Counted from the first letter of the stretch, positions 9,735 through 17,548 are shown. The stretch: DNA of 41,088 nt from Microbacteriaceae bacterium (GCA_022487185.1 JAKVJE010000007.1:1-41088); one strand, 5' to 3'. Program-made: numbers and translations. The notes: generated by a model from the sequence alone, not told the origin.

Positions 9735-11369
9735 ATGACCGCCTTTGTCACAGGTGACCTTGCGCGTGCCCGGTCGCGTTTCTTGCGCACCGGGCGTCCG
9801 GCGCTGGCCGACCCTGGCCGGTCGGTGCCCCGGCCGATTGCCGGATCCTGGCGGCGCTCCGCACAGGCGGGGGTGGATGCGAAGGGCAGTGCCACTCGTC
9901 AGGTGACGGTCACGAGTACCACGCTGCTCGCTCGGTGCGCCCAGATCCCGATGCGGCAGCTGGTGGGACAGCTGGGCAGCCTCGAGGTAGGGGTGGTGCT
10001 GTCGGACGATGAGTCGCATGTGCTGGCCCGTGCAGTCTGCGGGCGCACGGCGGCCACGCTGCTCAACGGGATCGATCTGGCTCCAGGGTTCGATTTCAGC
10101 GAGGGGTTCGTCGGCACGAATGGGGTGGGGACGGTGATCGAGACGCACCGCCCGATCTATGTTGAGGGCCCGGCGCATTTCCAGGAGCGCTTCCTCCGCT
10201 ACGTCTGTGCGGGGGCCCCGATTCTGCACCCGGACACGAAGCAACTGCTGGGCGTGCTCGATCTCACCTGTGACATCCGCGATGCCAGCCCCATGATGCA
10301 GACGGTGGCCCTGCAGGCGGCGCATGCGATCGAGCAGCAGCTGCGTGTGGCGACTGCCCGGCCGGGTGCAGTCCAGCCCGATCGGCGCCCCGGAGGAGGA
10401 CGAGCCTACCCCGTCCCCCTGCGGCAGAGCGTGGAGGAGCCCGCCCCGGATCGGGAACCTCTCCGGCCCTCGATGGGCCCCACCGAGGTCCACCGCGCGC
10501 CCCTCCCCGAGGCGGAGACCCGGCCGGAGTTCGTCGATGGGGTGAGCTTGAGCCGGGGCACCCGGTCGAGCGTGTGGCAGCTGGCTCGCCAGGAGCTGCG
10601 GGGCAGTCTCCGTCGGGACGAGGCGACCCTGCTGCTGGGGGAGATCGGGGTGGGCAAGGTGGCGCTCGTGAATGAGGTGGCGAGTCTGCACCGGCTGCAC
10701 GTGCATGTGCTCACCGCGGACATGATCGCGCAGACGGGCCTCCCGGGCCTGCTCGGCGATCTGGGGGACGAGGATGCGCCTTTGACCGGCGACCCGGTGC
10801 TGGTGCTGCGCAATGTGCACCTGCTCCCGGCGCATTCCTTGAGCGAGCTGCGGCGGTTTTTGCGGGCGCCTCGGGTGCACGGCGCGCCCAGTCGGGTGGT
10901 CCTCACCGCCGAGCGCCTGACGGAGGATGAGGAATCACCCCTGTCTGCCCTGCTCCCGTTCATTGCGCGCACGATCGTGGTCCCGCCGCTGCGCGAGCGC
11001 CGCAGGGATATTCCGGCGATTGCCCAGAGCCTGCTGGACGCCCTGGAGCCGGGGCGGCATCGCGCACTTGCGCCCGAGGTGACCCGGATCCTGGCCGCGG
11101 GGTATTGGCCGGGCAACATCCACCAGCTCTCGGACGCGCTTCGGTTTGCGGCCCGGCACCGCCCGCAGGGAATGATCTCGACCGGAGATCTGCCTCCGCA
11201 TGCCTTCAGCACAGCCCTGCGACCGCTCACCGAGTTGCAGCGTCAGGAGCGCATTTCGATCATTACCACGCTGTACCGCGTGCACAGCAACCGGTCGGCG
11301 GCGGCGCGTGCCCTTGGAATCTCCCGGGCCACGCTGTATCGCCGTCTCCGGGAGTACGGGCTGGACTGA
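9735..11369 (+). CDS. AcoR-like GAF / AAA-like / Fis-HTH transcriptional regulator
   Basis: A 544-residue cytoplasmic regulator. The track start at 9636 is rejected because the family start (PRPIAGSWRRS near 30-45) fits ATG 9735. Domains in order: the N-terminal SWRRS helix, a GAF sensor (~75-200, with GFVGTNGVGTVIETHRPI), a degenerate AAA part (~285-460) with Walker A-like GEIGVGK at ~302-308, and a C-terminal Fis helix-turn-helix (SAAARALGISRATLYRRL). The GAFTGA loop needed to engage sigma-54 is absent and the Walker B acidic pair is not seen (VLVLRNVHLL), so it cannot be a classical sigma-54 activator. Family members sense acetoin, diols or alcohols. The next gene encodes an alcohol dehydrogenase and is separated from it by an 11-bp palindrome. 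Confidence 0.85.
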   Translation: MTAFVTGDLARARSRFLRTGRPALADPGRSVPRPIAGSWRRSAQAGVDAKGSATRQVTVTSTTLLARCAQIPMRQLVGQLGSLEVGVVLSDDESHVLARAVCGRTAATLLNGIDLAPGFDFSEGFVGTNGVGTVIETHRPIYVEGPAHFQERFLRYVCAGAPILHPDTKQLLGVLDLTCDIRDASPMMQTVALQAAHAIEQQLRVATARPGAVQPDRRPGGGRAYPVPLRQSVEEPAPDREPLRPSMGPTEVHRAPLPEAETRPEFVDGVSLSRGTRSSVWQLARQELRGSLRRDEATLLLGEIGVGKVALVNEVASLHRLHVHVLTADMIAQTGLPGLLGDLGDEDAPLTGDPVLVLRNVHLLPAHSLSELRRFLRAPRVHGAPSRVVLTAERLTEDEESPLSALLPFIARTIVVPPLRERRRDIPAIAQSLLDALEPGRHRALAPEVTRILAAGYWPGNIHQLSDALRFAARHRPQGMISTGDLPPHAFSTALRPLTELQRQERISIITTLYRVHSNRSAAARALGISRATLYRRLREYGLD

Positions 11370-11373
11370 GTCT

Positions 11374-11398
11374 GTCCTGTCTCAGATTGAGACAGGAC
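11374..11398. promoter_or_regulatory. Perfect palindrome, probable operator of the AcoR-like regulator
   Basis: GTCCTGTCTCA-GAT-TGAGACAGGAC has 11-bp perfect arms and a 3-base spacer. It lies 4 bases after the regulator stop and ~112 bases before the dehydrogenase start. It lacks a T tract on either side, so an operator is more likely than an intrinsic terminator. The spacer size and symmetry suit a dimeric Fis-type helix-turn-helix. Confidence 0.6.
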
Positions 11399-11510
11399 CC
11401 GGCCAGCCAGCCCTCTGCCGCCCCCTCTCCGCTGTCAGCATGGATGGAGAGGCGATGGCGCCGCACCGTGGTGCACCGCCTAAGACACGAGTGATCTCAA
11501 GGAGGAAATC

Positions 11511-12563
11511 ATGAAAGGTCTTGTCTACGGAGGTCCTGGTATTCGGGAGTGGACGGATGTGCCCGACCCGAAGATTCTGCAGCCGACCGATGTGATTGTG
11601 AAGATGGAGGCAACCACCATCTGCGGGAGCGATCTGCACGTCTTGAAGGGGGATGTCCCCGAGACGCCGGTGGGGACCGTGCTCGGTCATGAGGGCGTCG
11701 GCGTGGTTACCGAGGTGGGGGATGCGGTCACCGCGATCCGGGTCGGCGATCGGCTGCTGCTGAGCTGCATGACCACCTGCGGGCACTGCGTGAACTGTCG
11801 GAAGGGGCTCCTCAGCCATTGCCTGGGTGAGGAGGGGGTGCCGGGCGACGCGTGGGTCTTTGGGCATTATCTCAACGGCACCCAGGCGGAGTACGTACGG
11901 GTTCCCTACGCGGAGACCTCGACCTACAAGATCCCGGAGGGTGTGGAGGACCGCTCGGCGATCCTGCTGAGCGACATCCTGCCGACCGGCTTTGAGATCG
12001 GGGTGCAGAACGGGCAGGTGAAGCCCGGCGACACAGTCGCCGTGATCGGGGCGGGCCCGGTCGGGCTGGCTGCGGTGGCGACCGCCGGGCTGCAGGGGGC
12101 CGCGAAGATCATCTCGGTGGATCTGGATGACAACCGGCTCGCCCGGGCCGAGGAGTTCGGAGCCACAGCCGGGGTCAATTCGGGTGCCGCCGAGTGGCGG
12201 GAGCAGCTCCTGGCCCTCACAGACGGGGAGGGGGTCGACGTCGCCATGGAGGCGGTCGGCATCCCGCCCACGCTGCAGATGGCGACCGAGATTGTGCGCC
12301 CCGGGGGCCATGTGGCCAACGTGGGCGTGCACGGCAAGCCGGTCGAGATCGCGATGGAAAAGCTCTGGACGAAGAACATCACCATCACCATGGGGCTGGT
12401 GAACACGACGTCGCTGGAGATGCTGCTGAATCTGGTTGCCGCCGGAAAACTCGCCGTCGATAGGTTCGTGACCCATGAGTTCGCCTTCGACGAATTCGAG
12501 AAAGCCTATGACGTGTTCGCGAATGCGGCGAAGACGAACGCCCTGAAGGTGCTCATCCACTGA
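11511..12563 (+). CDS. Zinc-dependent alcohol dehydrogenase (medium-chain)
   Basis: A 350-residue medium-chain dehydrogenase/reductase of the type that oxidises primary or secondary alcohols with NAD(P)+. Seen: the catalytic zinc ligand C38 in TTICGSDLH, GHEGVG at 59-64, four structural zinc cysteines C90, C93, C96 and C104 (CGHCVNC...HC), and the nucleotide-binding loop GAGPVG near 175. The length is normal and no motif is missing. ATG 11511 has a strong Shine-Dalgarno (AAGGAGGAAATC). The gene follows the AcoR-like regulator in the same direction with a palindrome between them, so it is probably the regulated target for short-chain alcohol or diol use. The exact substrate is not readable. 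Confidence 0.88.
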   Translation: MKGLVYGGPGIREWTDVPDPKILQPTDVIVKMEATTICGSDLHVLKGDVPETPVGTVLGHEGVGVVTEVGDAVTAIRVGDRLLLSCMTTCGHCVNCRKGLLSHCLGEEGVPGDAWVFGHYLNGTQAEYVRVPYAETSTYKIPEGVEDRSAILLSDILPTGFEIGVQNGQVKPGDTVAVIGAGPVGLAAVATAGLQGAAKIISVDLDDNRLARAEEFGATAGVNSGAAEWREQLLALTDGEGVDVAMEAVGIPPTLQMATEIVRPGGHVANVGVHGKPVEIAMEKLWTKNITITMGLVNTTSLEMLLNLVAAGKLAVDRFVTHEFAFDEFEKAYDVFANAAKTNALKVLIH

Positions 12564-12578
12564 TCTCACCATCGGCCC

Positions 12579-12632
12579 GGCCCCTGTCTCTGTTGCGGTG
12601 CGCGTGTGTGCGCCACCAACCTGGCAGGGGCC
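12579..12632 (+). terminator. Long-loop hairpin after the dehydrogenase
   Basis: GGCCCCTG (12579-12586) pairs with CAGGGGCC (12625-12632). The loop holds a smaller imperfect stem (GGTGCGC...GCGCCACC). There is no T tract, so termination is uncertain. The remaining bases up to 12759 hold a possible -10 (TAGGTC/TTATGT) for the DsrE gene. Confidence 0.35.
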
Positions 12633-12759
12633 ACCGGCCATCGGAGGGCGATAGGTCCGTTATGTTCTGGGGCTGCGTCATTCTGCGGTGGCGCAGCTGA
12701 GAGTTCGTACCATTGCGGAACACACTGCCTACGGTGGGGGGCTGAAGGAAGAAGGCAAC

Positions 12760-13083
12760 ATGAGTGAAAAGAAAATGGTGGTGCTGCATGCGTCACATGC
12801 TCCCGCGGACGTGGCGAGGGCTCTTGATGCCGCACGCGGGCTTGCGAAGGTCCATCCAGATCTTGACATCCATGTAATGGTGAACGGGGATGCCATAGAG
12901 GGGCTGACGAGCGATGCTGCGAAGCAGATCCCTGACGGAGTGCAAGTCCAGGCCTGCAGTATTGGTTTGAGGAATCACGGCGTGGACGCTGCACAGATTT
13001 CGCAGGGGGTCGAGCTGATCCCAGGTGCAGTCACCGCGATCGTGGAGGCAGAGCTCGCTGGTGCTCTGTATATCCGTATTTAG
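12760..13083 (+). CDS. DsrE-family small protein
   Basis: A 107-residue DsrE/DsrF-like protein: VVLHASHAPADVARALDAARGL, then DIHVMVNGDAIEGLT, then VQVQACSIGLRNHGV with a single conserved cysteine, C66. It ends with PGAVTAIVEAELAGALYIRI. Such proteins often shuttle sulfur on this cysteine or act as small cytoplasmic regulators. The track start at 12688 is replaced by ATG 12760, which has GAAGGAAGAAGG upstream and puts the first strand at the N-terminus as usual. It stands alone, with no tus or dsr partners, so its actual sulfur role is unknown. Confidence 0.78.
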   Translation: MSEKKMVVLHASHAPADVARALDAARGLAKVHPDLDIHVMVNGDAIEGLTSDAAKQIPDGVQVQACSIGLRNHGVDAAQISQGVELIPGAVTAIVEAELAGALYIRI

Positions 13084-13095
13084 AGGCAGAGAGGA

Positions 13096-13299
13096 TCACG
13101 GAGTACGTGGTCTCCCCGGCTTCCGTGGCTCGGGGAGGGCCCTGGGGAGGCGTCCGGCATCTCGAAGCGCCTGACGGAGCAGAAAATCGATCTGCCCGTT
13201 GAGGCTTCGAAGATCGTCGGACGCCCACTTGGCGAGTGCCGAGTGGATGGCCGGGTCGAGCCGCAGGAGCAGGGCCTTGCGCTGATGGGGGTCGGTCAT
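13096..13299 (-). CDS. Ribbon-helix-helix (Arc/CopG-like) DNA-binding protein
   Basis: A 67-residue protein with RKALLLRLDPAIHSALAKWASDDLRSLNGQIDFLLRQAL, the strand-helix-helix of Arc-type regulators, followed by a Pro/Arg-rich tail. ATG 13299 has GGAGGG 6 bases upstream. It lies 41 bases after the SPFH gene in the same direction. This gene pair recurs in actinobacteria, which supports an operon. It probably binds DNA as a dimer, possibly at the GATATCA palindrome upstream of the SPFH gene. Confidence 0.75.
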   Translation of the reverse strand: MTDPHQRKALLLRLDPAIHSALAKWASDDLRSLNGQIDFLLRQALRDAGRLPRALPEPRKPGRPRTP

Positions 13300-13340
13300 G
13301 CGCGTCCCTCCAACGGGCGGGGGAAGGTGTCGGCCATACC

Positions 13341-14249
13341 TCAGGAGTACAGGCTTCCGGTGTTGACCACCGGGGTGGCGCGGGAGTCTCCGCAGAGAAC
13401 GACGAGCAGGTTGGAGACCATGGTCGCCTTGCGCTCCTCGTCGAGCTGGACGACGTGTTCGTCCTCGAGACGTGACAGGGCGGTCTCGACCATGCTGACG
13501 GCGCCCTCGACGATCCGTTCACGGGCGGCGATGATGGCGCCGGCCTGTTGCCGCTGCAGCATGGCCTGGGCGATCTCGGGGGCGTAGGCGAGGTTGGAGA
13601 TGCGGGCCTCAAGCACATGGATACCGGCGAGTGCCACGCGTTCGGAGACCTCGGCGGCGATTTCTCCCGACACCGCCTCGGTGGAGCCCCGAAGACTGGG
13701 AGCCTGGTCGTCGGCGTTGTCATAGGGGTGCGTGGTGGCGACGTGACGCAGGGCGGATTCGGATTGCACGCTCACGAAGTTCTCGTAGTCCTCGACTGCG
13801 AAGACGGCCTTGGCGGTGTCGGCCACCTGCCACACCACGATGGCGGCGATGTTGATGGGGTTCCCATCGGCATCGTTGACTTTGAGCTCGTTGGTTTCGA
13901 AGTTCCGCACCCGGACGGACACCCGGCGCCGGGAGGTGAGCGGCAGGGTGAGCACGAGACCGGTGCGCCGCACCGTGCCGACATACCGGCCGAAGAATTG
14001 CACCACCTTGGTGGTGCCGGGGGCCACGACGGTGAGGGATGTGCAGGCCAGCACTCCGATGATGAGCAGGAGGGCGCCGGGGAGGCCCAGTACGGGAGCG
14101 GTCTCGGTTGCGAAGAGCAGCAGCACGCCGCCGATCAGTCCGATCAGGGCGACCAGGAGTCCGCCGAATCCGTTGACGCTCCAGGCGGTGCGCTCGCTGA
14201 GGTCGTGCTGCGGAAGAGGCTGGGCCGGCGCCGGGACGGTGGGGGACAT
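13341..14249 (-). CDS. SPFH / band 7 (prohibitin-like) membrane protein
   Basis: A 302-residue SPFH-domain protein. Two hydrophobic helices lie near the N-terminus (VNGFGGLLVALIGLIGGVLLLF and GALLLIIGVLACTSLTVV). The band 7 domain follows (GTTKVVQFFGRYVGTVRRTG, RVRNFETNELKVNDADGNP, VSVQSESALRHVATTHPYD), then an Ala/Glu-rich helical part (ARERIVEGAVSMVETAL). By family knowledge it scaffolds membrane microdomains or quality-control complexes. The track start is replaced by ATG 14249, preceded by AAAGGAGACCCC. The gene downstream encodes the RHH protein; no NfeD or protease partner is present. Confidence 0.82.
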   Translation of the reverse strand: MSPTVPAPAQPLPQHDLSERTAWSVNGFGGLLVALIGLIGGVLLLFATETAPVLGLPGALLLIIGVLACTSLTVVAPGTTKVVQFFGRYVGTVRRTGLVLTLPLTSRRRVSVRVRNFETNELKVNDADGNPINIAAIVVWQVADTAKAVFAVEDYENFVSVQSESALRHVATTHPYDNADDQAPSLRGSTEAVSGEIAAEVSERVALAGIHVLEARISNLAYAPEIAQAMLQRQQAGAIIAARERIVEGAVSMVETALSRLEDEHVVQLDEERKATMVSNLLVVLCGDSRATPVVNTGSLYS

Positions 14250-14271
14250 GGGGTCTCCTTTCACAGAAGAG

Positions 14272-14295
14272 GATATCAATATGATATCAGATATC
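14272..14295. promoter_or_regulatory. Palindromic operator upstream of SPFH/RHH pair
   Basis: GATATCA-ATA-TGATATC is a perfect 7-bp inverted repeat, followed by a third half-site AGATATC. It is strikingly AT-rich for this genome, lies 23 bases before the SPFH start, and overlaps the last codons of the upstream membrane-protein gene. Self-regulation by the RHH protein is the simplest reading. Confidence 0.55.
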
Positions 14296-15330
14296 TGCGG
14301 ATGCGCTCCCGGCCTCGATCGCGACCCCCGCATCCACCTGCCCTGCCGCGGCCGGTGGCTCGGATGACGCCCCCCGACGCGTCCACCACCGCCCGGCGAG
14401 CATGAGCCCGAGCCCGATCGCGGTCCAGATCAGGAGCACACCCAGGGCACTCCACGCTCCGGCGCCGTGGAAGTAGGCGATGGAGCGGGCCGCATCGAGG
14501 TACCGGGAGAAGGGCAGGGCGGCATGGAGCACCTGTGAGAACCCGGGCATCATGTCGGCGCTCATCGGCCCTCCGGAGATCGGGATCTCAAAGATCACGA
14601 TGAACGGCATGATGACGGGCAGGAAGAAATGTTTCAGGAAGGCGGCCGCACCGACTGCGATCCAGGCGATCGTCTGAGTGAGCAGGAACCCCAGCAGAGC
14701 GAGGACAGGCATGTTCGGAATGACCTGCAGAGAGGTACAGAGCACGTAGGTGAATCCGGCGCCGAAGGCACCGTAGAGGGCGATCCAGAAGAATTTTTGT
14801 CGCCAGCTCGTGACCTGGGCGAGCCCCAGGATGGCCGCGGTGATGAGTCCGAGCACCTGGAGGGGCAAGCTGCAGAAGAAGAGCCCGACCCCGGTGAAAT
14901 CCCCGGGTGCGGTGGGCACCACATCCACTGCCTGGACGGGGGTGCCGAGGGCCCGTCCGAACAGGGATTGAAGATACAGCGCCCGGGAGCCGCTGGCGGC
15001 CATCGCCATGAGGAAGCGGGGCTCGGCCGGAGTGCTCACATCGAGGACCCCGGCGAGCTCGTTTCGGGCGATGCGCGCGCGGGCGGCGGTCTCATCGGCT
15101 ACCGGATGGAACTGCACGCCCCGCTCTGCACGGTCGATGGCCCCAGTAGCCTGCCGCACTGCCGTCGGAGTGCCGATGACACCGACCTGTACACCGTTTG
15201 GCCGAGCATGGCCGACATTGATCACAAACATGCAGCTGAATGCGGCGACGAAAAAGAGTGGAAACCAGAACAGACTCAGGAATCGGCGGCTGGGGCGCAA
15301 CGTCGACCAGAAATTCGAGAAGTGAGGCAT
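14287..15330 (-). CDS. YhgE/ABC-2-permease-like membrane protein (DUF3533 type)
   Basis: A membrane protein of about 347 residues. An N-terminal helix (FLSLFWFPLFFVAAFSCMFVINV) is followed by an extracytoplasmic domain (~45-145, with DVSTPAEPRFLMAMA). About five C-terminal helices come next (LGLITAAILGLAQ, WIALYGAFGAGFTYVL, VLALLGFLLTQTIAWIAVGAAAF, ALGVLLIWTAIGLGLML). This is the layout of YhgE/Pip-like and ABC-2 permease relatives, often linked to export or phage/bacteriocin sensitivity. No ATPase lies nearby. The start is uncertain: the track uses GTG 15339, ATG 15330 is preferred here, and neither has a clear Shine-Dalgarno. Confidence 0.65.
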   Translation of the reverse strand: MPHFSNFWSTLRPSRRFLSLFWFPLFFVAAFSCMFVINVGHARPNGVQVGVIGTPTAVRQATGAIDRAERGVQFHPVADETAARARIARNELAGVLDVSTPAEPRFLMAMAASGSRALYLQSLFGRALGTPVQAVDVVPTAPGDFTGVGLFFCSLPLQVLGLITAAILGLAQVTSWRQKFFWIALYGAFGAGFTYVLCTSLQVIPNMPVLALLGFLLTQTIAWIAVGAAAFLKHFFLPVIMPFIVIFEIPISGGPMSADMMPGFSQVLHAALPFSRYLDAARSIAYFHGAGAWSALGVLLIWTAIGLGLMLAGRWWTRRGASSEPPAAAGQVDAGVAIEAGSASADI

Positions 15331-15414
15331 GAGATGCACACCGTATCACCGACGTGCCGGATGCGTTCGTTGCATCCTGTTACGTCTCGATTCGGGCGGA
15401 TGCGCACCGCTCGC

Positions 15415-15446
15415 TACGCTCCCATGTGGTCGCAATGGCCACATGG
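15415..15446 (+). promoter_or_regulatory. Promoter with overlapping palindromic operator for the MetE-like gene
   Basis: A TACGCT -10 box (15415-15420) is followed at once by CCATGTGG-N9-CCACATGG (15422-15446), a perfect 8-bp-arm inverted repeat located over the expected transcription start and 22 bases before the ATG. This is a classic repressor position. The cognate regulator is unknown. Confidence 0.55.
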
Positions 15447-15468
15447 ACTGTGACAGAGAGGACGTGCG

Positions 15469-16545
15469 ATGGCGCGGAAGGTGATGTTCTCGGGGGGAAT
15501 TCCCGCGGCAGATGCCGAGGAGGTCTTCACGCTGCTGGCCGATACGGTCGGGGACCGTGCGGAGAGCTGGCCGGACGGCGAGACCACGCCGGGACGACGG
15601 GGCTGGATCACGGGAGTGAACAACAACGTGCTCGCCCCAGCGCCGTGCTTTGAACCCGACCAGCGGATCCTCAGCCAGCCCCAGGACCACCGGTATCAGC
15701 ACTGGAAGCCGCTGCGCATCCGCCCGGGTGCCGAGCTCGATCTGCGCGGGCGTCTTCCATACGCAGCTGACGCTATCGCCTCGTATGCGGTGTTCACCCG
15801 GCTGCGGGAGGCCGGGCGCATCCCCGAGCGCACTCGGTTCCAGGTGTCGATTCCTGGGGCGCACGATGTCATTTCGATCAGCTTCGCCAACAGCCGCGAC
15901 TGGCCGCGTCTCTTCGTGGCCTGGCAGGAGGCAGTGCAGGAGGAGCTGCGGCGGATTCTTGCCGTCATCCCGGCGGAGGACCTCACTGTCCAGCTCGATT
16001 TCTGCACTGAACTGATCCATATCGGGGGCACCTGGCAGCGCTTGATCGACTGGGTCCCGGACGCCGCTGCCGCGGAGCTCTTCGACACCTACACCTCGCC
16101 CAAGTATCTCAACGGCCACCTCGCTGGGCTTCCCGATGAGGTCCGGGTGGGATTCCATATCTGTTGTGGCACCTCTCCCAGCTATCCGGTGCAGGCGCTG
16201 CCCGATCTCACGCTCCCGGTCGACCTTGCGAATGCCATCGCCCGCGCCACGGATGGCCGGGTGGACTACTACCATCTGCCGGCCATGACCGATTCGGACG
16301 CCGACTACTTCGCCCCGCTGTCATGCCTGGAGGTGGGGGACGCCGACATCTATCTCGGGCTCGAGTGCAACGACGGGCTGGAGGCCATGGAACGGCGCAT
16401 CCGCGCGGCCGGCACCGTTCTCCCCGAGTTCGGCGTCGCCCATTACTGCGGGTATTTCTGGAACGGTCCGGTGATGCGGGGGCTTCTCGAGACACTCGCC
16501 GCCGGTGCCGATGTGGAGGCAGCGGTGTCGCGTAACCATAGTTGA
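15469..16545 (+). CDS. MetE/UROD-like TIM-barrel protein of unknown function
   Basis: A 358-residue cytoplasmic protein that resembles the C-terminal barrel of cobalamin-independent methionine synthase or uroporphyrinogen decarboxylase relatives. Similar features are FQVSIPGAHDVISISFAN (~120-137), LTVQLDFCTELIHIGG (~170, at the MetE QIDEP position), VGFHICCGTSP (~225, at the HxCxG strand), and YLGLECNDGLEAMERRIRA with FGVAHYCGY near the end. The glutamate-rich catalytic set of MetE is altered, and cysteines and histidines in HICCG and HYCGY might bind a metal. I do not recognise the reaction. It is transcribed alone behind a palindrome and is followed by ohrR-ohr. Confidence 0.5.
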   Translation: MARKVMFSGGIPAADAEEVFTLLADTVGDRAESWPDGETTPGRRGWITGVNNNVLAPAPCFEPDQRILSQPQDHRYQHWKPLRIRPGAELDLRGRLPYAADAIASYAVFTRLREAGRIPERTRFQVSIPGAHDVISISFANSRDWPRLFVAWQEAVQEELRRILAVIPAEDLTVQLDFCTELIHIGGTWQRLIDWVPDAAAAELFDTYTSPKYLNGHLAGLPDEVRVGFHICCGTSPSYPVQALPDLTLPVDLANAIARATDGRVDYYHLPAMTDSDADYFAPLSCLEVGDADIYLGLECNDGLEAMERRIRAAGTVLPEFGVAHYCGYFWNGPVMRGLLETLAAGADVEAAVSRNHS

Positions 16546-16570
16546 TTGTGCACAACTAAATTGTGTGCAC
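16545..16570 (+). promoter_or_regulatory. OhrR operator
   Basis: ATTGTGCACAACTAAATTGTGTGCAC contains ACAACTAAATTGTG, close to the ACAATTAAATTGTA core of known OhrR operators, flanked by the short palindrome TTGTGCACAA. It begins at the stop of the preceding gene and ends ~10 bases before the ohrR start, so binding should block ohrR-ohr transcription until OhrR is oxidised. Confidence 0.65.
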
Positions 16571-16580
16571 TCATTCATGC

Positions 16581-17129
16581 ATGACTTCCGTGGATCGCAT
16601 GATTTGCTTCGCGCTGTACAGCGCGAGCCGGGCGACGCTGCAGGCATATCGGCGTGAGCTCGCCCCATGGGGGCTGACATATCCGCAGTACCTGGTGCTC
16701 GTCGAGCTCTGGGAGACCGAGCCCGCCACGGTGCGCGAGTTGGGGGAGCGGCTGGGCCTCGATTCGGGGACGCTCTCCCCGCTGCTGGGCCGGCTTGAGA
16801 AGGCAGGGCTTCTCCGCCGTACCCGCAGCACGAAGGACGCCCGGTCGGTTCAGATCTCCCTGACTCCGAGGGGGCGCGAGCTGGAGTCCGAGCTGGCGGG
16901 GATGTCCCTGCATCTGGCCCTGTGCGCGGGGATCACCGAGGAGGAGGCGCCCGGGATGCTGCGGCGTCTCCACGAGATCACCCGCCAGCTCGAACGGGAC
17001 CATCCGGCCCGCGCCTCTCGTGTCGGGGAGAGCCCAGAGCCGGCCAGCATTTCCGCTTCGCTTTCTCCAGATGACTCATCGAGCCACCCATCCGCAGATC
17101 ATCGAACAGGAAGGACGAATACCGAATGA
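16581..17129 (+). CDS. ohrR: OhrR-type MarR-family peroxide-sensing repressor
   Basis: A 182-residue MarR-family protein. MICFALYSASRATLQAYR with C9 matches the reactive cysteine and first helix of OhrR. LTYPQYLVLVELWE follows, then the winged helix (TVRELGERLGLDSGTLSPLLGRLEKAGLL and RSVQISLTPRGREL). By family knowledge organic hydroperoxides oxidise the cysteine and release the protein from DNA. The C-terminal ~35 residues are a Ser/Pro-rich extension. The start is taken at ATG 16581, just after the operator; the track GTG at 16563 lies inside the operator and ATG 16599 is another option. The stop overlaps the ohr start (ATGA). Confidence 0.85.
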   Translation: MTSVDRMICFALYSASRATLQAYRRELAPWGLTYPQYLVLVELWETEPATVRELGERLGLDSGTLSPLLGRLEKAGLLRRTRSTKDARSVQISLTPRGRELESELAGMSLHLALCAGITEEEAPGMLRRLHEITRQLERDHPARASRVGESPEPASISASLSPDDSSSHPSADHRTGRTNTE

Positions 17130-17548
17130 AGGCTCTCTACACAATCGAGGCATTGGCGACCGGCGAGGGGCGCAACGGACATGTGGTCTCCTCCGACGGA
17201 CTGCTGGATACAGAGGTGCGTATTCCCGTGGAGCTCGGCGGTGCCGGAGGCGCCCCGAACCCCGAGATGCTGTTCGCTGCCGGCTACGCGGCCTGCTTCA
17301 ACAGTGCCCTGCAGACGGTTGCCCGCACCGAGAAAAGAGCCCTGAAGAGCTCCAACATCGGTGCCCGGGTGTCGATCGGCTCCAACGGGCAGGGAGGATT
17401 CCAGCTGGCAGTCGAACTCGTCGTCGCGATTCCGGGCCTTCCCCACGATCAGGCGGTTCGCCTCGCCGAGGCCGCCCATCAGGTCTGCCCGTACTCCAAT
17501 GCGACCCGGGGCAATATCGAGGTTCAGCTCACCGTCGTCGAGGACTGA
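17126..17548 (+). CDS. ohr: Organic hydroperoxide resistance protein (Ohr/OsmC family)
   Basis: A 140-residue Ohr peroxidase that reduces organic hydroperoxides using a cysteine pair. The first cysteine is C57 in AAGYAACFNSAL and the second is C121 in HQVCPYSNATRGN. The N-terminal strand MKALYTIEALATGEGRNGHV is typical, and the length is normal. It overlaps ohrR by 4 bases and is therefore co-transcribed and probably translationally coupled. The electron source in this family is usually a lipoylated protein, which is of interest because the lipoyl protein GcvH is encoded nearby; that link is speculative. Confidence 0.93.
   Translation: MKALYTIEALATGEGRNGHVVSSDGLLDTEVRIPVELGGAGGAPNPEMLFAAGYAACFNSALQTVARTEKRALKSSNIGARVSIGSNGQGGFQLAVELVVAIPGLPHDQAVRLAEAAHQVCPYSNATRGNIEVQLTVVED

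Noticed and set aside
9672-10880. 402-residue minus-strand ORF over the AcoR-like gene
   Set aside because: Shadow of a high-GC gene. The plus-strand frame has GAF and helix-turn-helix motifs, whereas this one has none.
9735-11369. Sigma-54-dependent activator
   Set aside because: No GAFTGA loop and no Walker B acidic pair; such activators also need a sigma-54 that this type of organism usually lacks.
11374-11398. Intrinsic terminator at the palindrome after the AcoR-like gene
   Set aside because: There is no T tract on either side, and the 3-base spacer suits a protein-binding site better than an RNA loop.
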